Origin: JBBRUG01 sp038247995
GTDB taxonomy: Bacteria > Chloroflexota > Chloroflexia > Chloroflexales > Chloroflexaceae
Direction of reading: 5' to 3'
DNA: 9,710 nucleotides
Assembly: GCA_038247995.1 (NCBI GenBank)
Contig: JBBRUG010000234.1
Location: 1 to 9,710, forward strand
A model generated the notes under the pieces. The model did no database searches, was not told the origin of the DNA, and saw nothing but the letters and a program-made list of their open reading frames with translations. A program made the translations under genes and the position numbers. Positions 1-6,141 of the stretch are shown piece after piece (position 1 is the stretch's first letter; each line of letters starts with the position of its first letter).

Positions 1-375
1 CAAAATCGTGAAGATGCTCAGCAAACCACCCCAAGCCGGTGCTGGGCTGACATCGACTTCAATTGCCGTCTGGCCGTCGGCGCCGCCTACCTCAATGCCG
101 TTGGCAGCGAGCAGCGACATAACTGTATCGCCCGACTCGAGACGCGAGCGGTACGTTTCGGTGCCGCCGCGTAGGGTTACCTCGATCTGCGATTCGCCGG
201 CTTGTGCCGAAATGGTTGCAATGCGCCCCGCCTGGGCGTCCGCGACCACCGTGGCAATGCCGCGCTCATTCGTCTGGCCGGAACTCTGTCCAAAATACTG
301 GAAGAACAATGCCAGCGCGGCTACCAGGATAATCAAATAGACGAAACTATTCTTGAGCCAGCGATTATCACCCAT
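1..375 (-). CDS. ftsH: ATP-dependent zinc metalloprotease FtsH, N-terminal part (runs off left edge)
   Basis: Reading from 375 leftwards gives 125 uninterrupted codons to the window edge, beginning MGDNRWLKNSFVYLIILVAA. Residues 9-28 form a hydrophobic membrane helix after a short charged N-terminus. Residues 30-110 form a polar extracytoplasmic segment of the FtsH_ext type (RSRLESGDTVMSLLAANGIEV and nearby). A second hydrophobic stretch begins near residue 115 (WGGLLSIFTIL). This is the topology of FtsH, a membrane-bound AAA protease that degrades unassembled or misfolded membrane proteins and some short-lived cytosolic regulators. The AAA and HEXXH protease domains would lie outside the window, so identity rests on the N-terminus and on the neighbour: hpt directly upstream on the same strand, as in the conserved tilS-hpt-ftsH order. 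The start has no clear Shine-Dalgarno sequence. A strong promoter lies about 155 bases upstream. Confidence 0.85.
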   Translation of the reverse strand, partial: MGDNRWLKNSFVYLIILVAALALFFQYFGQSSGQTNERGIATVVADAQAGRIATISAQAGESQIEVTLRGGTETYRSRLESGDTVMSLLAANGIEVGGADGQTAIEVDVSPAPAWGGLLSIFTIL

Positions 376-536
376 TGTGGTTATCCATTCTTCTGTCGTT
401 CACAATGCGCTACCGATCGGCTACTCCTTTGCGGCCACTGTTCTGGCAAACAGCGTGGCAACTGAGTAGACACACGGATCAGCGCGGGTATGAGGATTTT
501 GAGTGTGTGCAATCCGATGCGCAAACTCCTTTATCG

Positions 537-566
537 ATTATACCAGAAGCCTCAACCCGGTTTCAA
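537..566 (-). promoter_or_regulatory. sigma-70-type promoter for ftsH
   Basis: On the minus strand there is a TTGAAA -35 element (566 to 561), an 18-base spacer and a perfect TATAAT -10 element (542 to 537). The predicted transcription start is near 530, which leaves a leader of about 155 bases before the ftsH start at 375. This lets ftsH be transcribed independently of hpt. Confidence 0.75.
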
Positions 567-571
567 GGGAA

Positions 572-598
572 CTAGATCACACCATGAATGTGATCTGG
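572..598 (-). promoter_or_regulatory. Inverted repeat between hpt and the ftsH promoter
   Basis: AGATCACA (574-581) and TGTGATCT (589-596) are perfect 8-base inverted arms around a 7-base centre. The dyad lies 15 bases after the hpt stop and 6 bases upstream of the ftsH -35 element. It could be a weak hpt terminator, although no T-run follows on the minus strand. It could equally be an operator for the ftsH promoter. The symmetry is directly visible; the role is inferred. Confidence 0.45.
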
Positions 599-612
599 AT
601 TACGTTCCTCAG

Positions 613-1155
613 TTACTCACTATAAATTTCAGGCTTCAGCACACCAATGTAGGGTAAGTTCCGGTAGCGTTCGGCGTAATCGAGACCATACCCGACAACA
701 AATTCGTTGGGAATGTCGAAGCCGAGGTAGTCGATCTGCACATCGGCGGTACGCCGGTCGGGCTTGTTGAGCAGCGAGCAGATCCGTAGGCTGGCCGGGC
801 TGCGCTGCAAGAGGTGGGTGTGCAGGTAGGCCAGGGTCAAACCGCTATCGATGATATCCTCAACGATCAGCACGTGCCGCCCGGCTAAATCAGCTTCCAG
901 GTCTTTGATCATGCGCACAACGCCGCTGGATTCGGTGCTCTGGCCGTAGCTTGCCACGGCAATGAAGTCGATCGCCAGCGGCAGATCGATCTCGCGGGCG
1001 AGATCCATCATAAACATGGCGCAGCCTTTCAGCACGCCCACAAGCAAAAGATCGCCCTCGCCGGCATAGTCGGCGCTGATCTGGCGGCCCAATTCTTGAA
1101 TGCGCTGGGCGATTGCCGCGTTGGTGATGAGGATCTTGTCGATGTCGGCGTGCAT
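613..1155 (-). CDS. hpt: Hypoxanthine (guanine) phosphoribosyltransferase
   Basis: This is a 180-residue cytosolic purine-salvage enzyme that joins hypoxanthine or guanine to PRPP to form IMP or GMP. Visible features are the LKG near residues 42-44, the flexible-loop motif ASYGQST at 68-74, the PRPP-binding signature VLIVEDIIDSGLTL at 95-108, NKPDRR at 130-135 (the purine-contacting lysine region) and FVVGYGLDY at 152-160. Length is typical for the family. The start at 1155 is chosen because AGGAG (1165 to 1161) sits five bases upstream and the protein then begins MHADIDKILI, like its relatives. An in-frame GTG at 1197 would add 14 residues without a ribosome binding site. The gene precedes ftsH on the same strand, the order known from many bacteria. 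The tRNA-lysidine synthetase gene that often completes the cluster is absent; proB diverges instead. Confidence 0.95.
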   Translation of the reverse strand: MHADIDKILITNAAIAQRIQELGRQISADYAGEGDLLLVGVLKGCAMFMMDLAREIDLPLAIDFIAVASYGQSTESSGVVRMIKDLEADLAGRHVLIVEDIIDSGLTLAYLHTHLLQRSPASLRICSLLNKPDRRTADVQIDYLGFDIPNEFVVGYGLDYAERYRNLPYIGVLKPEIYSE

Positions 1156-1160
1156 GCTTA

Positions 1161-1165
1161 CTCCT
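1161..1165 (-). promoter_or_regulatory. Ribosome binding site of hpt
   Basis: AGGAG on the minus strand, five bases before the ATG at 1155. It decides the start against the upstream in-frame GTG at 1197. Confidence 0.8.
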
Positions 1166-1236
1166 GATGCTGAGCACGGTAGGCTAAGAAATGGCACGTC
1201 TATGGCGATTCGTACGCTGCTCGTACGGTAGGCGCA

Positions 1237-1242
1237 ATTGTA
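1237..1242 (-). promoter_or_regulatory. Possible -10 element for hpt
   Basis: TACAAT on the minus strand (1242 to 1237) matches TATAAT at five of six positions and lies about 80 bases before the hpt start. No good -35 element is seen at 16-18 bases, so the call is tentative. Two CGTACG palindromes (1211-1216 and 1222-1227) lie directly downstream of it, where a repressor could act. Confidence 0.3.
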
Positions 1243-1287
1243 CCAGCACTTGCGATTCTAGCGGCGCGCACTGCGTTTCTGCCGGCA

Positions 1288-1316
1288 TTTACGCTAGCCG
1301 CAAGCTCGGGTATACT
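1288..1316 (+). promoter_or_regulatory. Candidate promoter for proB
   Basis: TTTACG (1288-1293) and TATACT (1311-1316) are spaced 17 bases apart, giving 4/6 and 5/6 matches to the sigma-70 consensus. Transcription would start near 1323, with a leader of about 70 bases before the proB ATG at 1394. The leader contains two copies of CTCATGTTG (1357-1365 and 1371-1379) and a run of seven T. Confidence 0.5.
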
Positions 1317-1393
1317 TTCGCGGCACATGCAAAATGCCGCCAGCATCCTGCATTCGCTCATGTTGTCTTTCTCATGTTGCTTTTTTTATTCCC

Positions 1394-2497
1394 ATGCGTA
1401 TTGTCATCAAGCTCGGTACCAGTGTGCTTACGGCCGGCACCGATCGACTTAACCGGCCTTACATGGTTGATCTCGCTCGCCAGGTGGCCGGATTACGCGC
1501 CGAAGGCGCACAGGTAGCGCTCGTCTCTTCCGGCGCTGTGGCTGCCGGTAAAGAACGCCTCAGCGCCGATTCGCGCCGCCCTGTGCGGGCCAATGTGCCG
1601 CTGAAGCAGATGTATGCCGCTGTCGGCCAGAGCCGGCTCATGCATCTCTATGAGCAGATGTTTGCGATCTATGGCCTGCAAGTTGCTCAGGCCTTGCTCA
1701 CCCGCGACGATCTGCGCGAACGTCGGCGCTACCTGAACGCCCGCAATACGCTCATGCTCTGCCTGGAGCGCGGCATCGTGCCGATTATCAACGAAAACGA
1801 CGCCGTCGTTACCGCTGAGATTCGCGTTGGCGATAACGACAATCTCTCGGCCATGGTCGCCGGCCTGATCGATGCCGATCTGTTGCTCATTCTCACCGAT
1901 ATAGATGGCCTCTACACAGCCAATCCGCGCACGGATCCCACTGCGACGCTGATCAGCGAGGTGCCGACAATCGACGAGCGGATCTGGGCGATCGCCGGCG
2001 GCGCCGGAAGTGCCCGCGGTACCGGCGGCATGCAGACTAAGATCCAGGCTGCTGAACTGGCTACGCGCGCCGGCACAAACGTGGTGATCGCCGCCGGCGC
2101 TACTCCCGATATCATGCTGCGTCTGGCCCACGGCGAACCGATCGGCACGCGCTTCCCAAGCGTCGGTAGCCGCCTGGAGGCGCGTAAACGCTGGCTGCTC
2201 GCCGAAACGGTGCGGCATAGTCAACTTGTTGTGGATGCCGGGGCCGCAGCAGCGCTCACGGGGCGCGGCAAAAGCCTGCTTCCGGCCGGTATTGTCGCCG
2301 TCGAGGGCGAGTTTGATCGCGGCCAAACCATCCGTATTTTCGACCCGACCGGTCGCGAAATTGCGCGTGGCCTGGCCCAGTATCGCTCCACCGATTTGCG
2401 CCTGATTCAGGGCTTACGCTCGGAGCGCATCGCCGAAACCCTCGGGTATGATTATGGTCCGGAAGTTGTTCACCGCGACGATATGGTTGTGTTATGA
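1394..2497 (+). CDS. proB: Glutamate 5-kinase with C-terminal PUA domain
   Basis: The enzyme phosphorylates L-glutamate to glutamyl 5-phosphate with ATP, the first and usually feedback-inhibited step of proline synthesis in the cytosol. The 367-residue protein shows the amino-acid kinase fold: KLGTSVLT (6-13), SSGAVAAG (45-52), INENDAV (132-138), GDNDNLSA (146-153), LTDIDGLY (167-174) and GTGGMQTKI (209-217). Residues 275-355 form a PUA-type domain, so this is the long form of the enzyme. The start is placed at 1394 because MRIVIKLGTS matches the family N-terminus; an ATG at 1334 would add 20 unrelated residues. No Shine-Dalgarno sequence precedes it, only a T-rich tract. The stop overlaps the start of the next gene by four bases (ATGA). 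proA, the next enzyme of the pathway, is not in the window. Confidence 0.95.
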   Translation: MRIVIKLGTSVLTAGTDRLNRPYMVDLARQVAGLRAEGAQVALVSSGAVAAGKERLSADSRRPVRANVPLKQMYAAVGQSRLMHLYEQMFAIYGLQVAQALLTRDDLRERRRYLNARNTLMLCLERGIVPIINENDAVVTAEIRVGDNDNLSAMVAGLIDADLLLILTDIDGLYTANPRTDPTATLISEVPTIDERIWAIAGGAGSARGTGGMQTKIQAAELATRAGTNVVIAAGATPDIMLRLAHGEPIGTRFPSVGSRLEARKRWLLAETVRHSQLVVDAGAAAALTGRGKSLLPAGIVAVEGEFDRGQTIRIFDPTGREIARGLAQYRSTDLRLIQGLRSERIAETLGYDYGPEVVHRDDMVVL

Positions 2498-3297
2498 CAA
2501 TTACAATCCGCCCCATTGAAACCTTCGCCGAATACAGCGCCTGTGAAGCATTGCAGCATGCCGTTTGGGGGCCGTTTGGGGCCACGCCGCAGCATGTGTT
2601 GGTTACCGCGCAGAAAAACGGCGGCCTCGTGCTCGGCGCCTTCGATTTGGCTGCACCTGAGCCGCCGCTGATTGGTTTTGTCTTTGGCTTTCTTGGCCGC
2701 ACACCAACCGGTACAATCAAGCATTGTTCGCATATGGCCGCCGTGCTGCCCGCCTACCGTGATCGTAATATCGGTGCGCTGCTCAAACTCGCCCAGCGCG
2801 AACACGTCGCCGCCCAGGGCATTGAGCTGATCACCTGGACCTACGACCCGCTGCTCAGTCGGAATGCGCGGCTGAATATCCGTAAGCTCGGCGCGATCTG
2901 CCGCACCTACGCTCGCAATCTCTATGGCCCTGTCCCCGAGCCACCCGACGAGTTACCGAGCGATCGGTTTCAGGTCGATTGGTGGATCAGCAGGAGCCAT
3001 GTGGTAGTCCGGTTGGAACAGGGAACCGGCTCCACTCCAGCCGCATTGCGCGCCGACAGCGTGCTGCTCAACCCAGTTCCCACCGAACCGACAGCCCCGC
3101 TCAGCGGCGCCCGGCTGCTGCTCCAGATCCCCACCGATATCGACGCCCTCAAAGCCGCCGATATGCCAACAGCCCGCGCCTGGCGTTACCAGGTACGGGC
3201 TGCGTCTGAAGCGGCGTTTGCCGCTGGATATATTGTTACCGACTATGTACACGATGATGCCGTTGGGCTGTATCTGTTGGAACAACCGACCGGCTAG
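2494..3297 (+). CDS. GNAT-superfamily acyltransferase of the COG3375 type
   Basis: A 267-residue protein with an N-terminal GNAT fold. The acyl-CoA-binding region is near residues 79-105 (HMAAVLPAYRDRNIGALLK). It is followed by TWTYDPLLSRNARLNIRKLG (114-133) and the RNLYG motif (141-145), then DRFQVDWWISR (157-167). This combination, with a conserved aromatic and DPL-x-RNA stretch after motif A, is typical of the COG3375 family of predicted acetyltransferases. It is not typical of ordinary small GNAT enzymes. The C-terminal third (170-267) is less conserved and may hold substrate contacts. The substrate is unknown. Some relatives sit beside N-acylamino-acid racemases and are thought to succinylate amino acids, from general knowledge. 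The ATGA overlap with proB implies translational coupling and a possible link to glutamate or proline metabolism. Family assignment is fairly sure; function is open. Confidence 0.85.
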   Translation: MTITIRPIETFAEYSACEALQHAVWGPFGATPQHVLVTAQKNGGLVLGAFDLAAPEPPLIGFVFGFLGRTPTGTIKHCSHMAAVLPAYRDRNIGALLKLAQREHVAAQGIELITWTYDPLLSRNARLNIRKLGAICRTYARNLYGPVPEPPDELPSDRFQVDWWISRSHVVVRLEQGTGSTPAALRADSVLLNPVPTEPTAPLSGARLLLQIPTDIDALKAADMPTARAWRYQVRAASEAAFAAGYIVTDYVHDDAVGLYLLEQPTG

Positions 3298-3354
3298 CGC
3301 CGGTTTGCCGACTACCCGGCGAACTACGCCTGACAGACTGACACTGATCAGGGC

Positions 3355-3672
3355 CTACCGCCGCACATAGCGGGTACGCGTACTGCGGCGGAACAGGGCC
3401 ACCAATCCTACCAGGACGACCGCACCCAAAATTGTCCAAAGCAACTCAATCGTGACGCCGCCGAAACTGAAGACGAGCAGGCTTGGCAATTGTAACGCCC
3501 GGCCCAGCCAATCGCCGATAAACGCACCAAGTAGCCCTACGCCAATGGAAGCGAGCAAACCGCCGGGGCTATAACCGACAATTGCGGATCCAATCGCCCC
3601 ACAGATAGCGGCAACGACCAACCAGACCAGCACTTCGACCAGCGAAAATTCAATTCCGTTCAGGGCGAACAT
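3355..3672 (-). CDS. Small GlsB/YeaQ/YmgE-type membrane protein (transglycosylase-associated family)
   Basis: A 105-residue, very hydrophobic inner-membrane protein with three predicted helices: about residues 11-33, 37-57 and 74-94. The glycine-rich stretch from residue 28 to 58 (GSAIVGYSPGG, then GVGLLGAFIGDWLG) is the family signature. The C-terminus ends in a basic tail rich in arginine (RRSTRTRYVRR), which should lie in the cytoplasm. The family is named after a transglycosylase association that has little experimental support; members are often stress-induced, and the molecular role is unknown. The start at 3672 is preceded by a perfect AGGAGG (3683 to 3678) at five bases. An upstream in-frame ATG at 3711 would add 13 polar residues and place this ribosome binding site inside the gene. 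It faces the GNAT gene and diverges from recD2. Confidence 0.85.
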   Translation of the reverse strand: MFALNGIEFSLVEVLVWLVVAAICGAIGSAIVGYSPGGLLASIGVGLLGAFIGDWLGRALQLPSLLVFSFGGVTIELLWTILGAVVLVGLVALFRRSTRTRYVRR

Positions 3673-3677
3673 CGCCA

Positions 3678-3683
3678 CCTCCT
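3678..3683 (-). promoter_or_regulatory. Ribosome binding site of the GlsB-type gene
   Basis: Perfect AGGAGG on the minus strand, five bases before the ATG at 3672. It rules out the longer reading frame that begins at 3711. Confidence 0.85.
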
Positions 3684-3745
3684 CTGCAATGTGGTGTTGT
3701 TCAAGGTACAATCATGCAATACTATAGCAAGACGCGTGCCAGGGG

Positions 3746-3765
3746 CAGGCGGCACAGGCGGCAGG
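3746..3765. repeat. 9-bp tandem repeat CAGGCGGCA
   Basis: CAGGCGGCA occurs twice head to tail (3746-3754 and 3755-3763), followed by GG as the start of a third unit. It lies in the 175-base spacer between the GlsB-type gene and recD2, next to other short-period repeats. Confidence 0.7.
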
Positions 3766-3782
3766 CCGTAGGTGACAGTTAC

Positions 3783-3837
3783 CCCCGCACCTTGTCCATT
3801 GTCCGTCATCATCTGCGCAATCGGCGTAATCTGCGGA
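3783..3837. repeat. Low-complexity repeat tract upstream of recD2
   Basis: Positions 3790-3815 contain CCTTGTCC, then TCCGTC and ATCATCTG. These correspond in the same order to the reverse complement of part of the repeat block inside recD2 (4657-4693). This is followed by three tandem 9-mers, ATCTGCGCA, ATCGGCGTA and ATCTGCGGA (3811-3837), ending 10 bases before the recD2 start codon. The tract occupies the place where a promoter and a ribosome binding site would be expected. Confidence 0.65.
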
Positions 3838-3847
3838 TACTCCAGCC

Positions 3848-6091
3848 ATGACCACCCTCGAAGGCACGCTCGAACGGATCACCTACCACAGCGACGAAGA
3901 CGGCTACACCGTCGCGCGTCTGACTCCGCATAACAAAAACTACACGGTTACGATCGTCGGTAAGCTGATTGGCCTGCGCCCCGGCGAGACCTTATTGCTT
4001 GAGGGTGAGTGGCAGGATCATCGTGACCACGGGCGGCAGTTCCACGTCCAAACCTGTCGCACGATTATGCCCGCCACGATCGACGGCCTGCGGCGCTACC
4101 TTGGCTCGGGCCTGATCAAGGGCGTCGGCCCGGCGACAGCCAAGCGCATCACCGAGAGTTTCGGCAAATATACACTCGATGTGCTCGACAATGCCCCTGA
4201 ACGCCTGGCTGAAGTGCCTGGTCTGGGCCGTAAAAAGGCCGACCTGATCCGGCGCGCCTGGCGCGAACAGCAGCGGATCAAAGAAGTGATGCTGCTGCTC
4301 CAGGATCTCGGCTTGCCCACCGGCCTGGCCGTGCGAATCTACAAGCAGTATGGCGACTCCGCCGCCGAGGTGGTGCAATCCGAGCCGTACCGGCTGGCCG
4401 ACGAAGTTCGCGGCATCGGCTTTCTCACCGCCGACAGTATCGCGCGCGGCCTTGGTCTACCCCCCGATGACCCACGCCGGATTGCCGCCGGCCTGCGCCA
4501 CACGCTCGGTCTCGCCAGCGCCGATGGCCACTGCTATCTCCCCGCCGGCGAACTTGTCGAACGTGCTGCCGAACTGCTTGAGGCGAACGTCGAATTTGTT
4601 GCCGAGGTTCTGGATGCGCCGGGATTGGTTGGTGAGATTGAGCGGAACGACGACAGACGACAGACGGCGGACGACGGACGCGCGGACAAGGGGCCGCGGG
4701 GACAAGGGGCCGCTGGTCGGTGGTCGGTGGTCGGTGGTCCGGCGTCACCGATCTACCTCAAACCGCTGGCCATGGCCGAAACCGGCGTTGCGGCCGCGAT
4801 CCAGCGCCTGATGCGCGGCCCTTCGGAGATTGCCGCCTTCTACCATACCGCCAACTGGGAGCGGGTCTTCGCGCACCTGGCCGAGCGGCGTGGCATGCAC
4901 CTTAGTTCACGTCAGCAGGAAGCGGTGCAGATGGCGCTCACATCGAAGGTGAGTATCCTCACCGGCGGGCCCGGCACGGGCAAAACCACCAGCCTGCGCG
5001 CTCTAATCACGCTGCTCATTGCGCGCGGCTACAAACCATTGTTGGCTTCGCCTACCGGCCGGGCTGCAAAACGCATGGCTGAAGCTACCGGCGCCGAGGC
5101 AAAAACAATCCATCGTTTGCTCGAATATGCGCCCGGCGGGGGCGGGGCATTCCGGCGTAACGCCGACTGGCCGCTGGAGTGTGCGCTACTGATCATCGAT
5201 GAGGTGAGTATGCTCGATATCTTACTTGCCAATCATCTGCTCAAGGCTGTGCCGCCCCATGCCCATGTGTTGCTCGTGGGCGACGCCAACCAGTTGCCGA
5301 GCGTTGGCCCCGGCGGGGTGCTGCGCGACTTGCTCGCCAGCGGCGTTGTGCCGAGTGTGCACCTAGACGCGATTTTTCGTCAGGCTGCCGGCAGCGGGAT
5401 CGCCGAGAGTGCGCGCCGGATCAACACCGGCGAACCGCCCGAGCTTCAAGGCCACAACGACTTCTTCTTCTTCAACGCACCCGACGCCGAGCAGTGCGCC
5501 GTCCGCACCGTCGAACTGGTTGCCGAACGTATTCCGCGCCGCTTCGGCTACGACCCACGGCGTGACATTCAGGTACTGGCGCCGACACACAAGGGCGCCG
5601 CCGGGGTGGCCAACTTGAATCGGCTCCTGCAGGCCGCGCTCAATCCACCGGCGCTGGGTGTGGCCGAAAAGAGCTTCGGCGCGACGATCTTTCGTGTCGG
5701 CGACCGGGTGATCCAGCAGCGTAACAACTATGACCTTGATGTGTTTAATGGGGATGTCGGCGTGGTGGCGGCGATCGACCACGAGGAACAACTGCTGCGC
5801 GTCCATTTCGATGACGAGCGTAGCATTGCCTACGACTTCGCCATCCTCGACGAGTTAGCTCTGGCTTACGCCCTGAGCGTCCACAAAAGCCAGGGCGGCG
5901 AATACCCGGTAGTGGTATTGGCCTTTCTGATGGCCCATTACGCTATGCTCGAGCGCAACTTGCTGTACACGGCGATCACCCGCGCCCGCGAATTGGCCGT
6001 CATCGTCGGTGATCGGCGCGCCATCGACGTGGCCGTAGCGACCGAACGCGCTCACGAACGCTATACAGGGTTGGTGGAACGGTTGCGCTAA
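3848..6091 (+). CDS. recD2: RecD2-type superfamily 1 DNA helicase
   Basis: A 747-residue ATP-dependent 5'-3' DNA helicase of the stand-alone RecD2 (YrrC) family, which acts in DNA repair without RecBC. In order: an N-terminal OB-like domain (1-75, starting LEGTLERITYHSDEDGYTV); helix-hairpin-helix repeats (GVGPATAKRI 92-101, VPGLGRKKADLI 123-134, VRGIGFLTADSI 187-198); Walker A GGPGTGKTT (373-381); Walker B LLIIDEVSM (447-455); motif III VGDANQLPSVGPGG (477-490); IFRQ (509-512); late helicase motifs HKSQGGEYPVV (679-689) and LLYTAITRAR (705-714). Residues 268-299 are not family sequence. They come from an in-frame tandem-repeat block in the loop before IYLKPLAMAE. The start fits the family N-terminus but lacks a Shine-Dalgarno sequence. 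All helicase motifs are intact, so the protein is probably active. Confidence 0.95.
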   Translation: MTTLEGTLERITYHSDEDGYTVARLTPHNKNYTVTIVGKLIGLRPGETLLLEGEWQDHRDHGRQFHVQTCRTIMPATIDGLRRYLGSGLIKGVGPATAKRITESFGKYTLDVLDNAPERLAEVPGLGRKKADLIRRAWREQQRIKEVMLLLQDLGLPTGLAVRIYKQYGDSAAEVVQSEPYRLADEVRGIGFLTADSIARGLGLPPDDPRRIAAGLRHTLGLASADGHCYLPAGELVERAAELLEANVEFVAEVLDAPGLVGEIERNDDRRQTADDGRADKGPRGQGAAGRWSVVGGPASPIYLKPLAMAETGVAAAIQRLMRGPSEIAAFYHTANWERVFAHLAERRGMHLSSRQQEAVQMALTSKVSILTGGPGTGKTTSLRALITLLIARGYKPLLASPTGRAAKRMAEATGAEAKTIHRLLEYAPGGGGAFRRNADWPLECALLIIDEVSMLDILLANHLLKAVPPHAHVLLVGDANQLPSVGPGGVLRDLLASGVVPSVHLDAIFRQAAGSGIAESARRINTGEPPELQGHNDFFFFNAPDAEQCAVRTVELVAERIPRRFGYDPRRDIQVLAPTHKGAAGVANLNRLLQAALNPPALGVAEKSFGATIFRVGDRVIQQRNNYDLDVFNGDVGVVAAIDHEEQLLRVHFDDERSIAYDFAILDELALAYALSVHKSQGGEYPVVVLAFLMAHYAMLERNLLYTAITRARELAVIVGDRRAIDVAVATERAHERYTGLVERLR
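4650..4740. repeat. Short-period tandem repeat block inside recD2
   Basis: Three repeat types follow one another. First come 7-mers: ACGACAG twice (4650-4663), then ACGGCGG and ACGACGG (4664-4677). Next, GACAAGGGGCCGC occurs at 4685-4697 and again at 4701-4713 (16-base period). Last, TGGTCGG occurs three times (4714-4734) and ends in TGGTCC. The block is read in frame and gives a polar glycine- and arginine-rich segment of about 32 residues (268-299 of RecD2). Confidence 0.9.
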
Positions 6092-6141
6092 CACCTTTTG
6101 TTACGCACTTCATGCGGTGGAGGTGCGCAGGGCAGAAGCTA

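Noticed and set aside
8..340. Plus-strand frame of 110 codons at the left edge
   Set aside because: It lies wholly opposite the FtsH N-terminal frame, which has a proper membrane helix and family-like sequence. The plus-strand product has no family features.
368..388. Six-codon upstream frame overlapping the ftsH start (ATG at 388 on the minus strand)
   Set aside because: It has no good ribosome binding site, and a frame this short arises easily by chance.
574..596. CRP/FNR-like operator upstream of ftsH
   Set aside because: The half-sites are in the inverse order (TCACA then TGTGA) and the spacing is 7, so it is not a CRP-type box. Kept only as an unassigned dyad.
1156..1197. Longer hpt reading from a GTG at 1197
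   Set aside because: No ribosome binding site precedes it, the extra 14 residues are not family-like, and AGGAG sits correctly before the ATG at 1155.
1334..1393. Upstream ATG for proB
   Set aside because: The added 20 residues are unlike any glutamate kinase, whose N-terminus begins directly at the KLGTS strand.
1493..2326. 277-codon minus-strand frame opposite proB
   Set aside because: It is a shadow of a GC-rich gene. The proB frame carries all kinase motifs, and the antisense product has no recognisable domain.
3298..3321. Inverted repeat CGCCGG / CCGGCG in the GNAT-GlsB convergent spacer as a terminator
   Set aside because: Only six pairs with a 12-base loop and no T-run on either strand. 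Weak for a terminator in GC-rich DNA.
4350..4811. 153-codon plus-strand frame inside recD2
   Set aside because: It is an alternative frame of the helicase gene, crosses the repeat block, and has low-complexity Pro/Arg-rich content without motifs.
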